DNA of 64,000 bases from JAVVHH01 sp965199665. GTDB taxonomy: Bacteria > Pseudomonadota > Alphaproteobacteria > Acetobacterales > Acetobacteraceae. How positions within the stretch are numbered: position 1 is the first letter of the stretch; each line of letters begins with the position of its first letter. Made by a program: the position numbers and the translations under genes. Below the pieces are notes generated by a model. That model was not told the DNA's origin, searched no databases, and saw nothing but the letters and a program-made list of their open reading frames with translations. Positions 19,368 to 28,427 of this stretch are shown in pieces. The stretch is from positions 2,232,001 to 2,296,000 of the forward strand of contig OZ241208.1 in NCBI GenBank assembly GCA_965199665.1, written 5' to 3'.

Positions 19368-20528
19368 TCAGCGCCCCGCCGCCAGTTCGCCCGGCGATCC
19401 GCCGCCGATCTCGGCCAGGATCTCCTCGTTATGCTGGCCCAGCGTCGGTACGTCGTGGCGCAGCGGCAGCCGCTCGCCATCCATCGCCAGCGGGTAGGCC
19501 GGCAGGTGGGCAACCCGGCCGTCCTGCATCGTCAACGGCACCAAACCACCCGACACGGTCAGGTGCGGGTCGTCGAATAGATCCCACGGCTCCCCGATCG
19601 GCGCGAATGGCAGCCCGAGCGCCTCGCACTTCGCCATCAGATCCGCCTTGTTGTACTGCGCCAGTGCCGCGGCCACGATCGGGATGACGCGGTCGCGGGC
19701 CGCGCGGCGGGCGTCTTGGGTGTCGAGCGACGGGTCGGCGGCCAGCGCGGGCAGGTGGAACTGCTCGCAGAACAGCCGCCACTGCGTATCGGTGACGACG
19801 CCCACGAACACCGGCTGCCCGTCGGCGCATTGGAAGATGTCGTAGATCGGCCAGGCCGGCTGCTTGACGCCCATCGGCGGCGGCTTCTGCCCGCTGATGA
19901 AGGCCTGCGCCATGTGCTGCGCCACCAACACGGCGTTGGTCTCGAACAAACCGGATTGCACGTGCTTGCCCCGGCCGGTTCGATGCCGCTCCTCGACCGC
20001 GGCGAGGATGCCGAGTGCCGCGAACGTCCCGCCCAGGATGTCGTTCACGCTGCTGCCCGCGCGCATCGGCCGGCCTGGCAGGCCGGTCATGTAGGCGAGC
20101 CCGCCCATCATCTGCACGACCTCGTCGAGCGCCACCCGGCTCTCGTACGGTCCTGGCAGGAACCCCTTGCAGCTGCAGTAAATCAGCCGGTCGTTCTCCG
20201 CCCTGAGCGCGTCGCTGGAGAGGCCCAGCTTGTCCAGCGCGCCGGGCCGGAAATTCTCCACCACGATGTCGGCCCGGCGCACCAGCGCCTTGACCTGCGC
20301 CAGCCCGGCCGCCGATTTCAGGTCGACCGCGAAGCTGCGCTTGTTGCGGTTCATCACGGCGAAGAACCCGGTCCCGGCCCCCTTGAGCCAGCGGGTTTGA
20401 TCGCCCTTGCCCGCCGGCTCGACCTTGATCACGTCCGCGCCCAACTCGGCCAGCGCCAGCCCGCACGCCGGCCCCATGATCATGTGGGTGAACTCGATCA
20501 CCCTCAATCCGGCCAATGGTGCCTGCAT
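19368..20528 (-). CDS. CoA transferase family III (CaiB/BaiF)
   Basis: 386 residues. It begins with the family's LAGLRVIEFTHMIMGPACG and continues with ELGADVIKVEPAGKGDQTR, FAVMNRNKRSFAVDLKS and VENFRPGALDKLGL. It moves CoA between carboxylic acids such as formyl, oxalyl, succinyl or carnitine derivatives through an Asp-bound intermediate. The acid is not identifiable from sequence. It diverges from an MHS-type symporter gene, which may import its substrate (inference from position). Confidence 0.92.
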   Translation of the reverse strand: MQAPLAGLRVIEFTHMIMGPACGLALAELGADVIKVEPAGKGDQTRWLKGAGTGFFAVMNRNKRSFAVDLKSAAGLAQVKALVRRADIVVENFRPGALDKLGLSSDALRAENDRLIYCSCKGFLPGPYESRVALDEVVQMMGGLAYMTGLPGRPMRAGSSVNDILGGTFAALGILAAVEERHRTGRGKHVQSGLFETNAVLVAQHMAQAFISGQKPPPMGVKQPAWPIYDIFQCADGQPVFVGVVTDTQWRLFCEQFHLPALAADPSLDTQDARRAARDRVIPIVAAALAQYNKADLMAKCEALGLPFAPIGEPWDLFDDPHLTVSGGLVPLTMQDGRVAHLPAYPLAMDGERLPLRHDVPTLGQHNEEILAEIGGGSPGELAAGR

Positions 20529-20673
20529 CCTCGCCCTTCTCCTACCCGATCACGGCTGCCTCCATCCAGGCGGACGCGTCTGGGTTCCCGTTATAGCCCA
20601 ACGCCGGCCGGGCGCACCCTTGCACCGCCGCTTCATTGCGGGTCTTCTCGCCCGATCGGTGAAGGGAACGGAT

Positions 20674-21981
20674 GTGAGCCAAACCAGCGCGCCCCTGCCA
20701 TCGGGCGGTCCGGCCGACGACACCCGGCAGCGCATGCGCAGCATCTTCGGCGGGTCGATCGGCAATTTGATCGAATGGTACGACTTCTACGTCTACAATT
20801 CGTTCGCGCTGTATTTCGCCAAGCTGTTCTCCAACAGCCAGGACCCCACGGTGCAGTTCCTCACCGTGTTCGGCATCTATGCCGTCGCCTTCTTCATCCG
20901 CCCGATCGGCGGCCTCCTGCTCGGCAGCTACGCCGACCGCGCCGGCCGCCGCGCCGCGCTGACGCTTTCCGTGTTCCTGATGTGCGCGGGCTCCCTCGTC
21001 ATCGCCGTGATCCCGACCTACGCGCAGATCGGCGTCGGCGCCCCGCTCTTGCTGCTGTTCGCGCGCTTGCTGCAGGGCCTCTCGCTCGGTGGCGAATATG
21101 CGACCTCGGCGACCTACCTGTCCGAGATGTCGGTCTCGCGGCACCGCGGCTTCTACACCTCGTTTCAATACGTGACCCTCATCGGCGGACAGGTCATCGC
21201 CGCGCTGGTGCTGCTGGTCATGCAGGGCCTACTCAGCAGCGCCCAGCTGGAGTCGTGGGGCTGGCGGGTGCCGTTCGCCCTCGGCGCGCTGGGCGCACTC
21301 TACGGCTTCTATCTGCGCCGCAACCTCGTCGAAAGCGCGGAGTTCCTGGCCAGCCGCGCAACCCGGCGTGGCAATCCCGCCCGCGAAGTCTTCCGCCATC
21401 CCCGCGAGTTGCTGCTCGTATTCGGGCTGACCATGGGCGGCACCGCGGCCTTCTATACCTTTAGCACCTACATGCCGACCTTCCTGGCCAACACGGTCAA
21501 GCTGCCGCGCGAGCAGGCCAACCTGCTGTCCTTCATCACCTTATTCTGCTTCGCGGCCATGCAGCCGGCCTTCGGCGCCCTCAGCGACCGGATCGGCCGA
21601 AAGCCCGTCCTGCTCTGGTTCGGCATCGCCGGCACGCTCTGCACCTATTGGATCATGACCAGCATGGCGGCCACGCGCGATTTCGGCACCATCCTGGCCC
21701 TCCTGCTCTTCGCGCTGCTGATCGTCTCCGGATACACCAGCATCAACGCGGTGGTGAAAGCCGAACTGTTCCCGGCCGAAGTCCGCGCACTGGGGGTCGG
21801 CCTGCCCTATGCCGTCGCCGCCAGCGTGTTCGGCGGCACCGCACCCTACATCGCACTGTATCTCAAGGGCGAAGGGCACGAGAACTGGTTCTTCATCTAC
21901 ATCAGCGTGCTGATCTTCGGATCGCTGCTGGTCTACGCGACGATGCGCGACACCAAGGCGCACTCGCGGATCAAAGGGTAG
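20674..21981 (+). CDS. MFS metabolite:H+ symporter (KgtP/ProP-like)
   Basis: 435 residues with twelve membrane segments. The opening GGSIGNLIEWYDFYVYN is diagnostic of the MHS subfamily (alpha-ketoglutarate, citrate, shikimate and proline/betaine symporters), as is the A-like loop GSYADRAGRRAAL and the RLLQGLSLGGEY segment. The GTG start at 20674 follows GAAGGGA at good spacing; the open frame extends upstream but codes nothing family-like. The exact ligand is unknown; it diverges from a CoA transferase gene. Confidence 0.9.
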   Translation: MSQTSAPLPSGGPADDTRQRMRSIFGGSIGNLIEWYDFYVYNSFALYFAKLFSNSQDPTVQFLTVFGIYAVAFFIRPIGGLLLGSYADRAGRRAALTLSVFLMCAGSLVIAVIPTYAQIGVGAPLLLLFARLLQGLSLGGEYATSATYLSEMSVSRHRGFYTSFQYVTLIGGQVIAALVLLVMQGLLSSAQLESWGWRVPFALGALGALYGFYLRRNLVESAEFLASRATRRGNPAREVFRHPRELLLVFGLTMGGTAAFYTFSTYMPTFLANTVKLPREQANLLSFITLFCFAAMQPAFGALSDRIGRKPVLLWFGIAGTLCTYWIMTSMAATRDFGTILALLLFALLIVSGYTSINAVVKAELFPAEVRALGVGLPYAVAASVFGGTAPYIALYLKGEGHENWFFIYISVLIFGSLLVYATMRDTKAHSRIKG

Positions 21982-21990
21982 TCGCCGGGA

Positions 21991-22026
21991 GCGGTTTCGT
22001 CGCGGCCGCAGCCGCGACGAAACCGC
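21991..22026. terminator. strong bidirectional hairpin terminator
   Basis: Perfect 16-bp arms starting GCGGTTTCG around a CGCA loop, placed between the convergent MFS symporter (stop 21981) and bactofilin (stop 22045) genes. On either strand the hairpin is preceded or followed by short A/T runs within the arms (TTT/AAA). Confidence 0.85.
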
Positions 22027-22044
22027 CCTGCCCGGATCCGCCGC

Positions 22045-22707
22045 TTAGGCGTCGGCAGCCTTGGCCGGCTCGGCGGTCTTGCCGGCCGCCGTCATCTTCA
22101 GCTCACCGGTGATCTGACCGCCATCTTCGACCTGCAGCCGGCGGTAATGCGCGGTGCCCAGCACCTTGCCGGTCGCGCGCACGATGAGATTGGCGCGCGC
22201 CGTCAGCGTGCCGTCGATGGTGCCGGCGATCTCCGCCTCCTCCACCTCGACGGCGCCCTTGAATACGCCACCCTGCGCGATCGACAGCTCGGTCGCGTGG
22301 ATCATGCTGGCTTCAACGGTGCCCTCGACCACCAGCCGCTCGGCATCCTGCACCGTGCCCTGCACGGAGATGCCCTTGCCGACCACCAGCGTGCGACGCT
22401 CGGCCGGCGCCGCAGGACGGACCGGCGGCTGCAACGTGGGACGCGGCGGCGGCGGCGCGCCCTGCGGCGACGTGCCGAGTGGGCCGCCGCCGGCGGGCGA
22501 GCCCGGCGGGGTCGGCGTGGGTGGCTGCGGCGAACCGGGGAACGGGGTGCGGCCCATGGGCTGTGGCTCCTTGCTGGCGGAAGGCGTCGGCGGCGTCGTG
22601 CCGCCGGACGTTGCGAATGCGCTGGCGGGCGGCATCCCGACCGGCACCTTGTCGGCAACGGACGGTGCCGGGTCTGGGGCCTCGTCGGGCTTACGGCGCT
22701 TGAACAA
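22045..22707 (-). CDS. bactofilin-family (polymer-forming) cytoskeletal protein
   Basis: 220 residues. The N-terminal half is a long Pro/Gly/Ser-rich, disordered stretch. Residues about 105-205 are the right-handed beta-helix core of DUF583 proteins (VVGKGISVQGTVQDAERLVV, then VEGTVEA, KGAVEVEEAEIAGTIDG, LTARANLIVRATGKVLG). Bactofilins polymerise without nucleotide and position cell-wall or motility proteins. The start is a TTG directly behind GGAGGAGG; a longer in-frame ATG start at 22803 has no such site. It ends in an Ala/Lys tail. Confidence 0.87.
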   Translation of the reverse strand: MFKRRKPDEAPDPAPSVADKVPVGMPPASAFATSGGTTPPTPSASKEPQPMGRTPFPGSPQPPTPTPPGSPAGGGPLGTSPQGAPPPPRPTLQPPVRPAAPAERRTLVVGKGISVQGTVQDAERLVVEGTVEASMIHATELSIAQGGVFKGAVEVEEAEIAGTIDGTLTARANLIVRATGKVLGTAHYRRLQVEDGGQITGELKMTAAGKTAEPAKAADA

Positions 22708-22974
22708 GCAGACCTCCTCCAAGGTTGGGCGCCGCTCTTTCACCCGAACGGATCGGACAAGCGGGCCATCGGTGGCGACCTGGTGCATCCCTCGAGACCG
22801 CACCGAGCCGTGAACTCCGCAGAGCGAGCCAGTCGCCTAACACGCCCCGCGCGCCCGTCACAACCCGACTAGACCATTTCCCGACCGGGTGGAAACCGTC
22901 CGAACCGCCCGGGCGGGCGCGTTGACGAAAAGAGACTGCGCTCGGATCCCGAGCCGAATGCCATCCATCGGGCG

Positions 22975-23625
22975 CTATCGGTCCAGCATGACGTGCACCA
23001 TCACGGCCACGCCCACCACCGGAACCAACAGGTTCAGCAGCGGCACGCTGCTCGCCAGCGCGAGCAGGATCCCCGGTCCCACCGCCGCCCACCACCGGTC
23101 GCGATACAGCGCCAGCGCCTGCGCGCGGCTCATCCGGCGCATCGCCACCCCCACGAACAACCCCCGCCCGATCGCCCACCCCGTCACGATATAGCCCAGC
23201 ACCAATCCGATTCCCGGCAGCAACAGCGATGCGATCAGCGTCGCGACCTGGAGCATCAGGACCTGCAGCGCCAACACGACTCCGTCCCACCCCTGGACGG
23301 AAAGCGGCGCGCCCACCGGCGCCGGCAGCCCCGGGTAGAACCGCCGCTCGACCGCGCCGGCGATCCGCTCGAGGTACAACGTCGCGATCAGCAGCGCGAC
23401 CGGCACATACAGCCAGATCGCCAGCAGCAGCACCGCAGCCCCGCCGAGCGCGCCCAGCAGCCATCCGATCCAACCGCCCCCATCGGCCCACAGCTGCACC
23501 AGCCACATCGATCCCGCGAGCAGCCCGGCGAACGCCAGCAGCGACAACGCCAGGCTCCGCCAAACCACACCCAGGAACACCGGGTCATCGAGTTGCGAAA
23601 GGGCCTTGAACATCGGTTGAACCAT
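22975..23625 (-). CDS. EI24-domain (CysZ-like) membrane protein
   Basis: 216 residues with four or five long membrane segments. The features AGLLAGSMWLVQLW, PVALLIATLYLERI, the GYIVTGWAIGRGLF loop and a C-terminal LLNLLVPVVGVAVMVHV are those of EI24/CysZ proteins. E. coli CysZ admits sulfate; for most EI24 proteins the function is unknown. No cysteine-synthesis gene is adjacent, so I do not assign sulfate. An ATG at residue 5 is an alternative start. Confidence 0.82.
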   Translation of the reverse strand: MVQPMFKALSQLDDPVFLGVVWRSLALSLLAFAGLLAGSMWLVQLWADGGGWIGWLLGALGGAAVLLLAIWLYVPVALLIATLYLERIAGAVERRFYPGLPAPVGAPLSVQGWDGVVLALQVLMLQVATLIASLLLPGIGLVLGYIVTGWAIGRGLFVGVAMRRMSRAQALALYRDRWWAAVGPGILLALASSVPLLNLLVPVVGVAVMVHVMLDR

Positions 23626-23693
23626 GAAGCGACCTTGGCGGAACGGTGAGGCGATGATACGCGCCAGCCGGCGTCAACAGGAGAGCCCGATCC

Positions 23694-24680
23694 ATGTCCC
23701 CCACCCGGTTCGACATCGTGGGCATCGGCAACGCCATCGTGGACGTGCTCGCCTCGACCGACGACGCGTTCCTGTCCAAGCACGACATGGCCAAAGGGTC
23801 CATGCGGCTGATCACCGCGGAGCAGGCGGAAGCCTTGAGCGCCGCCATGCCGCCGGGTCAGGAAACCAGCGGCGGTTCGGCGGCAAACACCTGCGCGGTC
23901 GCCGCCGAATTGGGCGCCCGGGTTGCCTTCCTCGGCAAGGTCGCCGACGACGCGCTCGGCCGCGCCTTCCAACACGACATCGCCCGTTCCGGCGTCCATT
24001 ACCCGACGGAGCCGCTGCACGACGGCGCCGGGACCGCCCGCTGCCTGGTCTTCGTCACCATCGACGCGCAACGCACGATGAACACCTATCTCGGCGCCTG
24101 CGTCGGTTTCGACTCCGCCGATCTGGACGAAGCCGTCATCCGCGACAGCGCCGTGACCTACCTCGAAGGCTACCTGTTCGACCCGCCTCAGGCGCAGGCC
24201 GCCTTCCGCCGCGCCGCCGAGATCGCTCACGCGGCGGGGCGGCAAGTCGCTCTCTCCCTCTCCGACGCGTTCTGCGTCAATCGCCACCGCGACGCCTTTC
24301 GCGATTTCGTCCGCACCGAAGTCGATCTGCTCTTCGCCAACGAGGCGGAGATCTGCAGCCTCTATGAGGAGAACGAGTTTGCCGCCGCGGCGGAGCGGGC
24401 CCGGGCGGACGTCAAGCTCGTGGCCTTGACCCGCGGTGCCGAGGGCAGCCTCATCCTCCGCGGCGACGAGCGCGTCGAGATCCTTGCTGCGCCGACCCGC
24501 CTGGTCGACACCACCGGCGCCGGCGACGCCTACGCGGCCGGCTTCCTGACCGCCTACGTGGGCGGCGACGATCTGGCGGCGGCCGGCGAACTCGGCAGCC
24601 GGGCCGCGGCGGCCGTCATCGCCCAGTTCGGCGCCCGGCCGCAGGGGGGCATGCGTGACCTGGTCCGGACCACGGCGTGA
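23694..24680 (+). CDS. PfkB-family carbohydrate or adenosine kinase
   Basis: 328 residues. The opening FDIVGIGNAIVDVLA and the GGSAANTCAVAAELGA motif match the ribokinase fold. The anion hole and catalytic Asp lie in VDTTGAGDAYAAGFL near residue 275. The combination (GNAIVDVLA...PGQETSGGSAANT) is the alphaproteobacterial adenosine-kinase-like subgroup, which usually phosphorylates adenosine or a sugar. GGAGAG lies nine bases upstream of the ATG. It diverges from the EI24 gene and stands alone. Confidence 0.92.
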   Translation: MSPTRFDIVGIGNAIVDVLASTDDAFLSKHDMAKGSMRLITAEQAEALSAAMPPGQETSGGSAANTCAVAAELGARVAFLGKVADDALGRAFQHDIARSGVHYPTEPLHDGAGTARCLVFVTIDAQRTMNTYLGACVGFDSADLDEAVIRDSAVTYLEGYLFDPPQAQAAFRRAAEIAHAAGRQVALSLSDAFCVNRHRDAFRDFVRTEVDLLFANEAEICSLYEENEFAAAAERARADVKLVALTRGAEGSLILRGDERVEILAAPTRLVDTTGAGDAYAAGFLTAYVGGDDLAAAGELGSRAAAAVIAQFGARPQGGMRDLVRTTA

Positions 24681-24889
24681 TCTCTGGCCTTCGACGTTCT
24701 CACCATGCGATCGGGCCCGTGGTGCCCCCGCGCTGACGCCGATACTGCGACCCGGGACGCTGCCCAGCGTACTTTAGTTCTCGCAACGCGGCACCAACTC
24801 GCTTATCTACCGCACCGCAGCATCCCACCGCGATCGTCGGGGCGGCTCCATCTCGGGCCGTCTCACGACCCATTTGCGCCGAGCGAGCC

Positions 24890-26731
24890 ATGGACATCCG
24901 TAATATCGCTATCATCGCCCACGTCGACCACGGCAAGACGACGCTGGTCGATCAGCTCCTGAAGCAGTCCGGCGCGTTCCGAGACAATCAGCAGGTCGCC
25001 GAACGCGCGCTCGACCGCAACGACCTCGAGCGCGAACGCGGGATCACCATCCTGGCCAAGTGCACCAGCGTCGTCTGGGCCCAGAATGGCGTCGATACTC
25101 GCCTCAACATCGTCGACACGCCCGGCCACGCCGATTTCGGGGGTGAGGTCGAGCGCATCCTCGGCATGGTCGACGGCGCCATTGTCCTCGTCGACGCCGC
25201 CGAAGGCGTCCTGCCGCAGACAAAGTTCGTGCTGACCAAGGCGCTCGCCCGCGGTATCAAGCCCATCGTGGTCGTCAACAAAGTCGACCGCGGCGATGCC
25301 CGGGCCGACGAGGTCCACACCGAGATGTTCGACCTGTTTGCCGCCCTCGGCGCGAACGACGATCAGCTCGATTTCCCGATGCTTTACGCCTCCGGCCGTC
25401 AGGGCTGGGCGGACACGACCATGGACGGCCCGCGCAAGGACCTCAGCCCGCTCTTCGAGCTGGTAATGTCCCACGTCCCGCCGACCAAGCTCGACAAAGA
25501 CGCGCCCTTTGCCATGGTCGCGTCCATCCTCGACTACGACAACTTCCTCGGCCGCGTGCTCACCGGCCGTGTCGAGCAGGGCCGCGCTCGCCTCAACATG
25601 CCGGTGAAGGTGCTCCGCATCGACGGCTCCGTCGTCGAGACCGGCCGCCTGACCAAGCTGATGGGCTATCGCGGCCTCGACCGCGTCCAGGTCGAGGAAG
25701 TCGAAGCCGGCGACATCATCGCCGTCGCCGGCCTCGCCGAAGCGACCGTGCCGGACACGGTCGGCTCGCCCGAAGTCGCCGCCCCCCTCGAAGCCATCCC
25801 GGTCGACCCCCCGACTCTGGCCATGACGTTCCGCGTCAACGACGGCCCGCTCGGCGGCAAGGAAGGCAAGAAGGTCACCTCCCGCCAGATCCGAGACCGC
25901 CTGATGCGCGAGACTCAAGGCAACGTCGCCATCCGCGTCACCGAGAGCAACGAATCCGACGCCTTCGAGGTCGCCGGCCGCGGCGAATTGCAACTGGGCG
26001 TGCTGATCGAGCAGATGCGTCGTGAAGGCTTCGAGCTCACCATCGGCCGTCCGCGCGTGCTGACCCGCGCCAATCCGGACACCGGCGAGCGCGAGGAGCC
26101 GTTCGAGGAGGTCCTGGTCGACGTCGACGAGCCCTACTCCGGCGTGGTCGTCGAGAAGATGAGCAAGCGCAAGGGCGTCATGCAGGACATGCGGCCGTCC
26201 GGCGGCGGCAAGGTTCGCCTCACCTTCCGCATGCCGAGCCGCGGCCTGATCGGCTACCACGGTGAATTCCTGACCGATACCCGCGGCTCCGGCATCATGA
26301 ACCGGATTTTCCTGGGCTACGAGCCCTGGGCGGGCCCGATCGAGGGCCGCCGCAACGGCAGCCTGATCAGCAGCGAGGGCGGCGAGGCCGTGCACTACGC
26401 GCTGTTCTACCTGCAAGAGCGCGGCACCATGTTCGTCGATCCCGGCGAAAAGGTTTATGTCGGCATGATCTTGGGCGAGCACAGCCGCGGCTCGGATCTC
26501 GAGATCAACCCGATCAAGGAGAAGAAGCTCACCAACATCCGCGCCGCCGGCAAGGATGACGCGATGCTGCTGATCCCGCCGCGTCGGATGAGCCTCGAGC
26601 AGGCGATCGCTTACATTGAGGACGACGAGTTGGTGGAGGTCACGCCGAGTGCGGTTCGGCTACGCAAGCGTTACCTCGACCCGAACGAGCGGAAGCGCTT
26701 CGAGCGGAAGTCGGAGAACGACGCGGCTTAG
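24890..26731 (+). CDS. typA: ribosome-associated GTPase TypA/BipA
   Basis: 613 residues, full length. G1 AHVDHGKTT, switch RERGITI, G3 DTPGHADFGGEV and G4 NKVDRGDARA open the protein; EF-G-like domains follow, then the TypA-specific C-terminal block (RRNGSLISSEGGEAVHYALF, VGMILGEHSRGSDLEINP, LTNIRAAGKDDA). It supports ribosome assembly and translation under stress. The 209-bp gap upstream (24681-24889) shows no recognisable element. Confidence 0.97.
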   Translation: MDIRNIAIIAHVDHGKTTLVDQLLKQSGAFRDNQQVAERALDRNDLERERGITILAKCTSVVWAQNGVDTRLNIVDTPGHADFGGEVERILGMVDGAIVLVDAAEGVLPQTKFVLTKALARGIKPIVVVNKVDRGDARADEVHTEMFDLFAALGANDDQLDFPMLYASGRQGWADTTMDGPRKDLSPLFELVMSHVPPTKLDKDAPFAMVASILDYDNFLGRVLTGRVEQGRARLNMPVKVLRIDGSVVETGRLTKLMGYRGLDRVQVEEVEAGDIIAVAGLAEATVPDTVGSPEVAAPLEAIPVDPPTLAMTFRVNDGPLGGKEGKKVTSRQIRDRLMRETQGNVAIRVTESNESDAFEVAGRGELQLGVLIEQMRREGFELTIGRPRVLTRANPDTGEREEPFEEVLVDVDEPYSGVVVEKMSKRKGVMQDMRPSGGGKVRLTFRMPSRGLIGYHGEFLTDTRGSGIMNRIFLGYEPWAGPIEGRRNGSLISSEGGEAVHYALFYLQERGTMFVDPGEKVYVGMILGEHSRGSDLEINPIKEKKLTNIRAAGKDDAMLLIPPRRMSLEQAIAYIEDDELVEVTPSAVRLRKRYLDPNERKRFERKSENDAA

Positions 26732-26807
26732 GGCTTGCTGGCGTAACGAGGCCGTGCTCTGCGTCCGCGCAGGCACGCCGCCGCCCGTCTTCCTGGAGTC
26801 GATTAAA

Positions 26808-27071
26808 ATGATCACCCGCCGTTCCGTTTTTGCGACCCTCGCTGCCGTTATCGCGGCCCCGGTCGCCGCTGCCACGATCGCTCATGCCCAAGCCCCCGGT
26901 GCCCTTCCCAGCAGCACCGCTCCCAGCAACTCCGAGGGCACGCCGTCCGGCGGCACCGGCGTCATCGGCAGCTCGCGCGTCAGCCCGGCCGTGCAGCCCG
27001 TTCAGCACACCACCCGTCGCCGTCGCCGCCGTCATCATCACCGCCGCACCACGTCGACCACCGCCCAGTAA
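26808..27071 (+). CDS. small exported protein with Arg/His-rich tail
   Basis: 87 residues. MITRRSVFATLAAVIAAP is a signal peptide with twin arginines directly before the hydrophobic core, cleaved near AHAQ (residue 28). The mature part is a Ser/Pro/Gly linker, then a patch of about fifteen consecutive Arg and His residues and a short Thr/Ser end. TGGAG lies nine bases before the ATG. Cytosolic or metal-binding roles are possible for the His/Arg patch, but no family is recognised. Confidence 0.62.
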   Translation: MITRRSVFATLAAVIAAPVAAATIAHAQAPGALPSSTAPSNSEGTPSGGTGVIGSSRVSPAVQPVQHTTRRRRRRHHHRRTTSTTAQ

Positions 27072-27081
27072 TCGGTCATCT

Positions 27082-27106
27082 CCCGGCGGACCGGTGGTCT
27101 GCCGGG
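27082..27106 (+). terminator. hairpin after the small exported protein
   Basis: 11-bp arms (CCCGGCGGACC / GGTCTGCCGGG, one G-T pair) around a GGT loop, eleven bases after the stop of the small gene and 19 bases before the AmpG-like GTG start. It could end transcription or act as a leader hairpin of the next gene. Confidence 0.45.
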
Positions 27107-27125
27107 CAATGATGCCCGCACCGGC

Positions 27126-28415
27126 GTGAACACCTCCGCCCCGCACTGGCGCGACCCCCGACTGCTCCTGATGGGTGCCTTCGGCTTCTTCGCCGGGCTA
27201 CCGCTCCCCCTCTCCGGCTTCACCCTCCGCCAATGGCTGACCGAGGGTGGCACCTCGCTCGCCGCCATCGGCCTGACCGCCAATATCGGTCTTGCCTACA
27301 CTCTGAAATTCCTCTGGTCCCCCATCCTCGACCAGACCCGGCCCCCGGGCCCGCTGGCCCGATTCGGCCGCCGCCGGGGTTGGCTGCTGGCCATCCAGCC
27401 CCTCCTCGCCCTCGCCTGCGTCGCCCTCGCCACCGCCGACCCGCACCGCGCGCCCACCCAGCTCCTCGTCGCCGCGATCGCCATTGCCTTCCTGTCCGCC
27501 AGCCAGGACATCGTTATCGACGCCTGGCGCATCGAGACCTTCCCCGAGCGCACCCAAGGCATCGCGTTGGCCTTCTACGTCTGGGGCTATCGCCTTGCTC
27601 TCCTGATCGCCGGCGCTGGTGCCATTGGCCTCGTCGGCACCCTCGGCTGGCGCGGCTCCCTCCTCACCATGGCCGGTCTCGTCCTGAGCGGCACGATCGC
27701 CACCCTGCTGGCCCGCGAACCCGTCAGCGCCCTCGCAACCGCGTCGACCCATGTCGCCGCTCGCTTCCGCGCCGCCATCATCGATCCCTTCACCGACTTC
27801 TGGCGTCGGCCCGGCGCCGCCCACATCCTCGCCTTCGTCCTTCTTTTCAAGCTCGGCGAAGCCCTAGCGCACACCATGGCCGTTCCGTTCTACAACAGCC
27901 TCGGTTTCGACCGCGCCCAGATCGCCCTGGCCACCGGCATCCCCAGCCTGATTGCCAGCCTCGCCGGCGCCCTTGCTGGCGGCTGGCTTGTCATCCGCAT
28001 CGGCACCGGGCGCGCGCTCGTCTTGACCGGCTTCGTACAGATGGCGTCCATGACGCTTTATTTCGCCCTCGCCGTTTCCGGCGGTGAGACGCACATTCTG
28101 CTCGCCAAGATCGTGCTCGAGAGCTTCGCCGAGGCCATGGCCGATGCGGCCTTCCTGACCTATCTCTCGTCGCTGTGCTCGGTCGCCTTCACCGCGACTC
28201 AATACGCCCTGCTCTCCTCGCTCGCGGCTGTCGGCTTGCGCACGATCGGCGGCTTCTCCGGCCTGATGGCACAGGCCCTCGGCTGGGTGCCGTTCTACGC
28301 ATTGACGATCTTCGCCGCCGTTCCCGCGATGCTGCTGATGCTCGGCCTGCTCAAACGGTTTCCGCCCGCGCCGCGCGATCCTAGGTCGCCAATCAGCCCG
28401 CTCTCGCCGACCTGA
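27126..28415 (+). CDS. AmpG-like MFS permease (muropeptide type)
   Basis: 429 residues with about twelve membrane helices. The features FFAGLPLPLSGFTLRQWLTE, LKFLWSPILDQTRPP, SASQDIVIDAWRIETF and the late YALLSSLAAVGLRTIGGFSG are those of the AmpG/PAT family, which imports anhydro-muropeptides during cell-wall recycling. That would complement the lytic transglycosylase at 14.9 kb, though they are far apart. The start is a GTG with a weak ribosome site. It converges with exosortase A with a 12-bp gap. Confidence 0.85.
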   Translation: MNTSAPHWRDPRLLLMGAFGFFAGLPLPLSGFTLRQWLTEGGTSLAAIGLTANIGLAYTLKFLWSPILDQTRPPGPLARFGRRRGWLLAIQPLLALACVALATADPHRAPTQLLVAAIAIAFLSASQDIVIDAWRIETFPERTQGIALAFYVWGYRLALLIAGAGAIGLVGTLGWRGSLLTMAGLVLSGTIATLLAREPVSALATASTHVAARFRAAIIDPFTDFWRRPGAAHILAFVLLFKLGEALAHTMAVPFYNSLGFDRAQIALATGIPSLIASLAGALAGGWLVIRIGTGRALVLTGFVQMASMTLYFALAVSGGETHILLAKIVLESFAEAMADAAFLTYLSSLCSVAFTATQYALLSSLAAVGLRTIGGFSGLMAQALGWVPFYALTIFAAVPAMLLMLGLLKRFPPAPRDPRSPISPLSPT

Positions 28416-28427
28416 TCCGCCACCGCG

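Noticed and set aside
22905..22916. CCGCCCGGGCGG palindrome before bactofilin
   Set aside because: No loop, no T run and common in GC-rich DNA; not called as terminator or operator.
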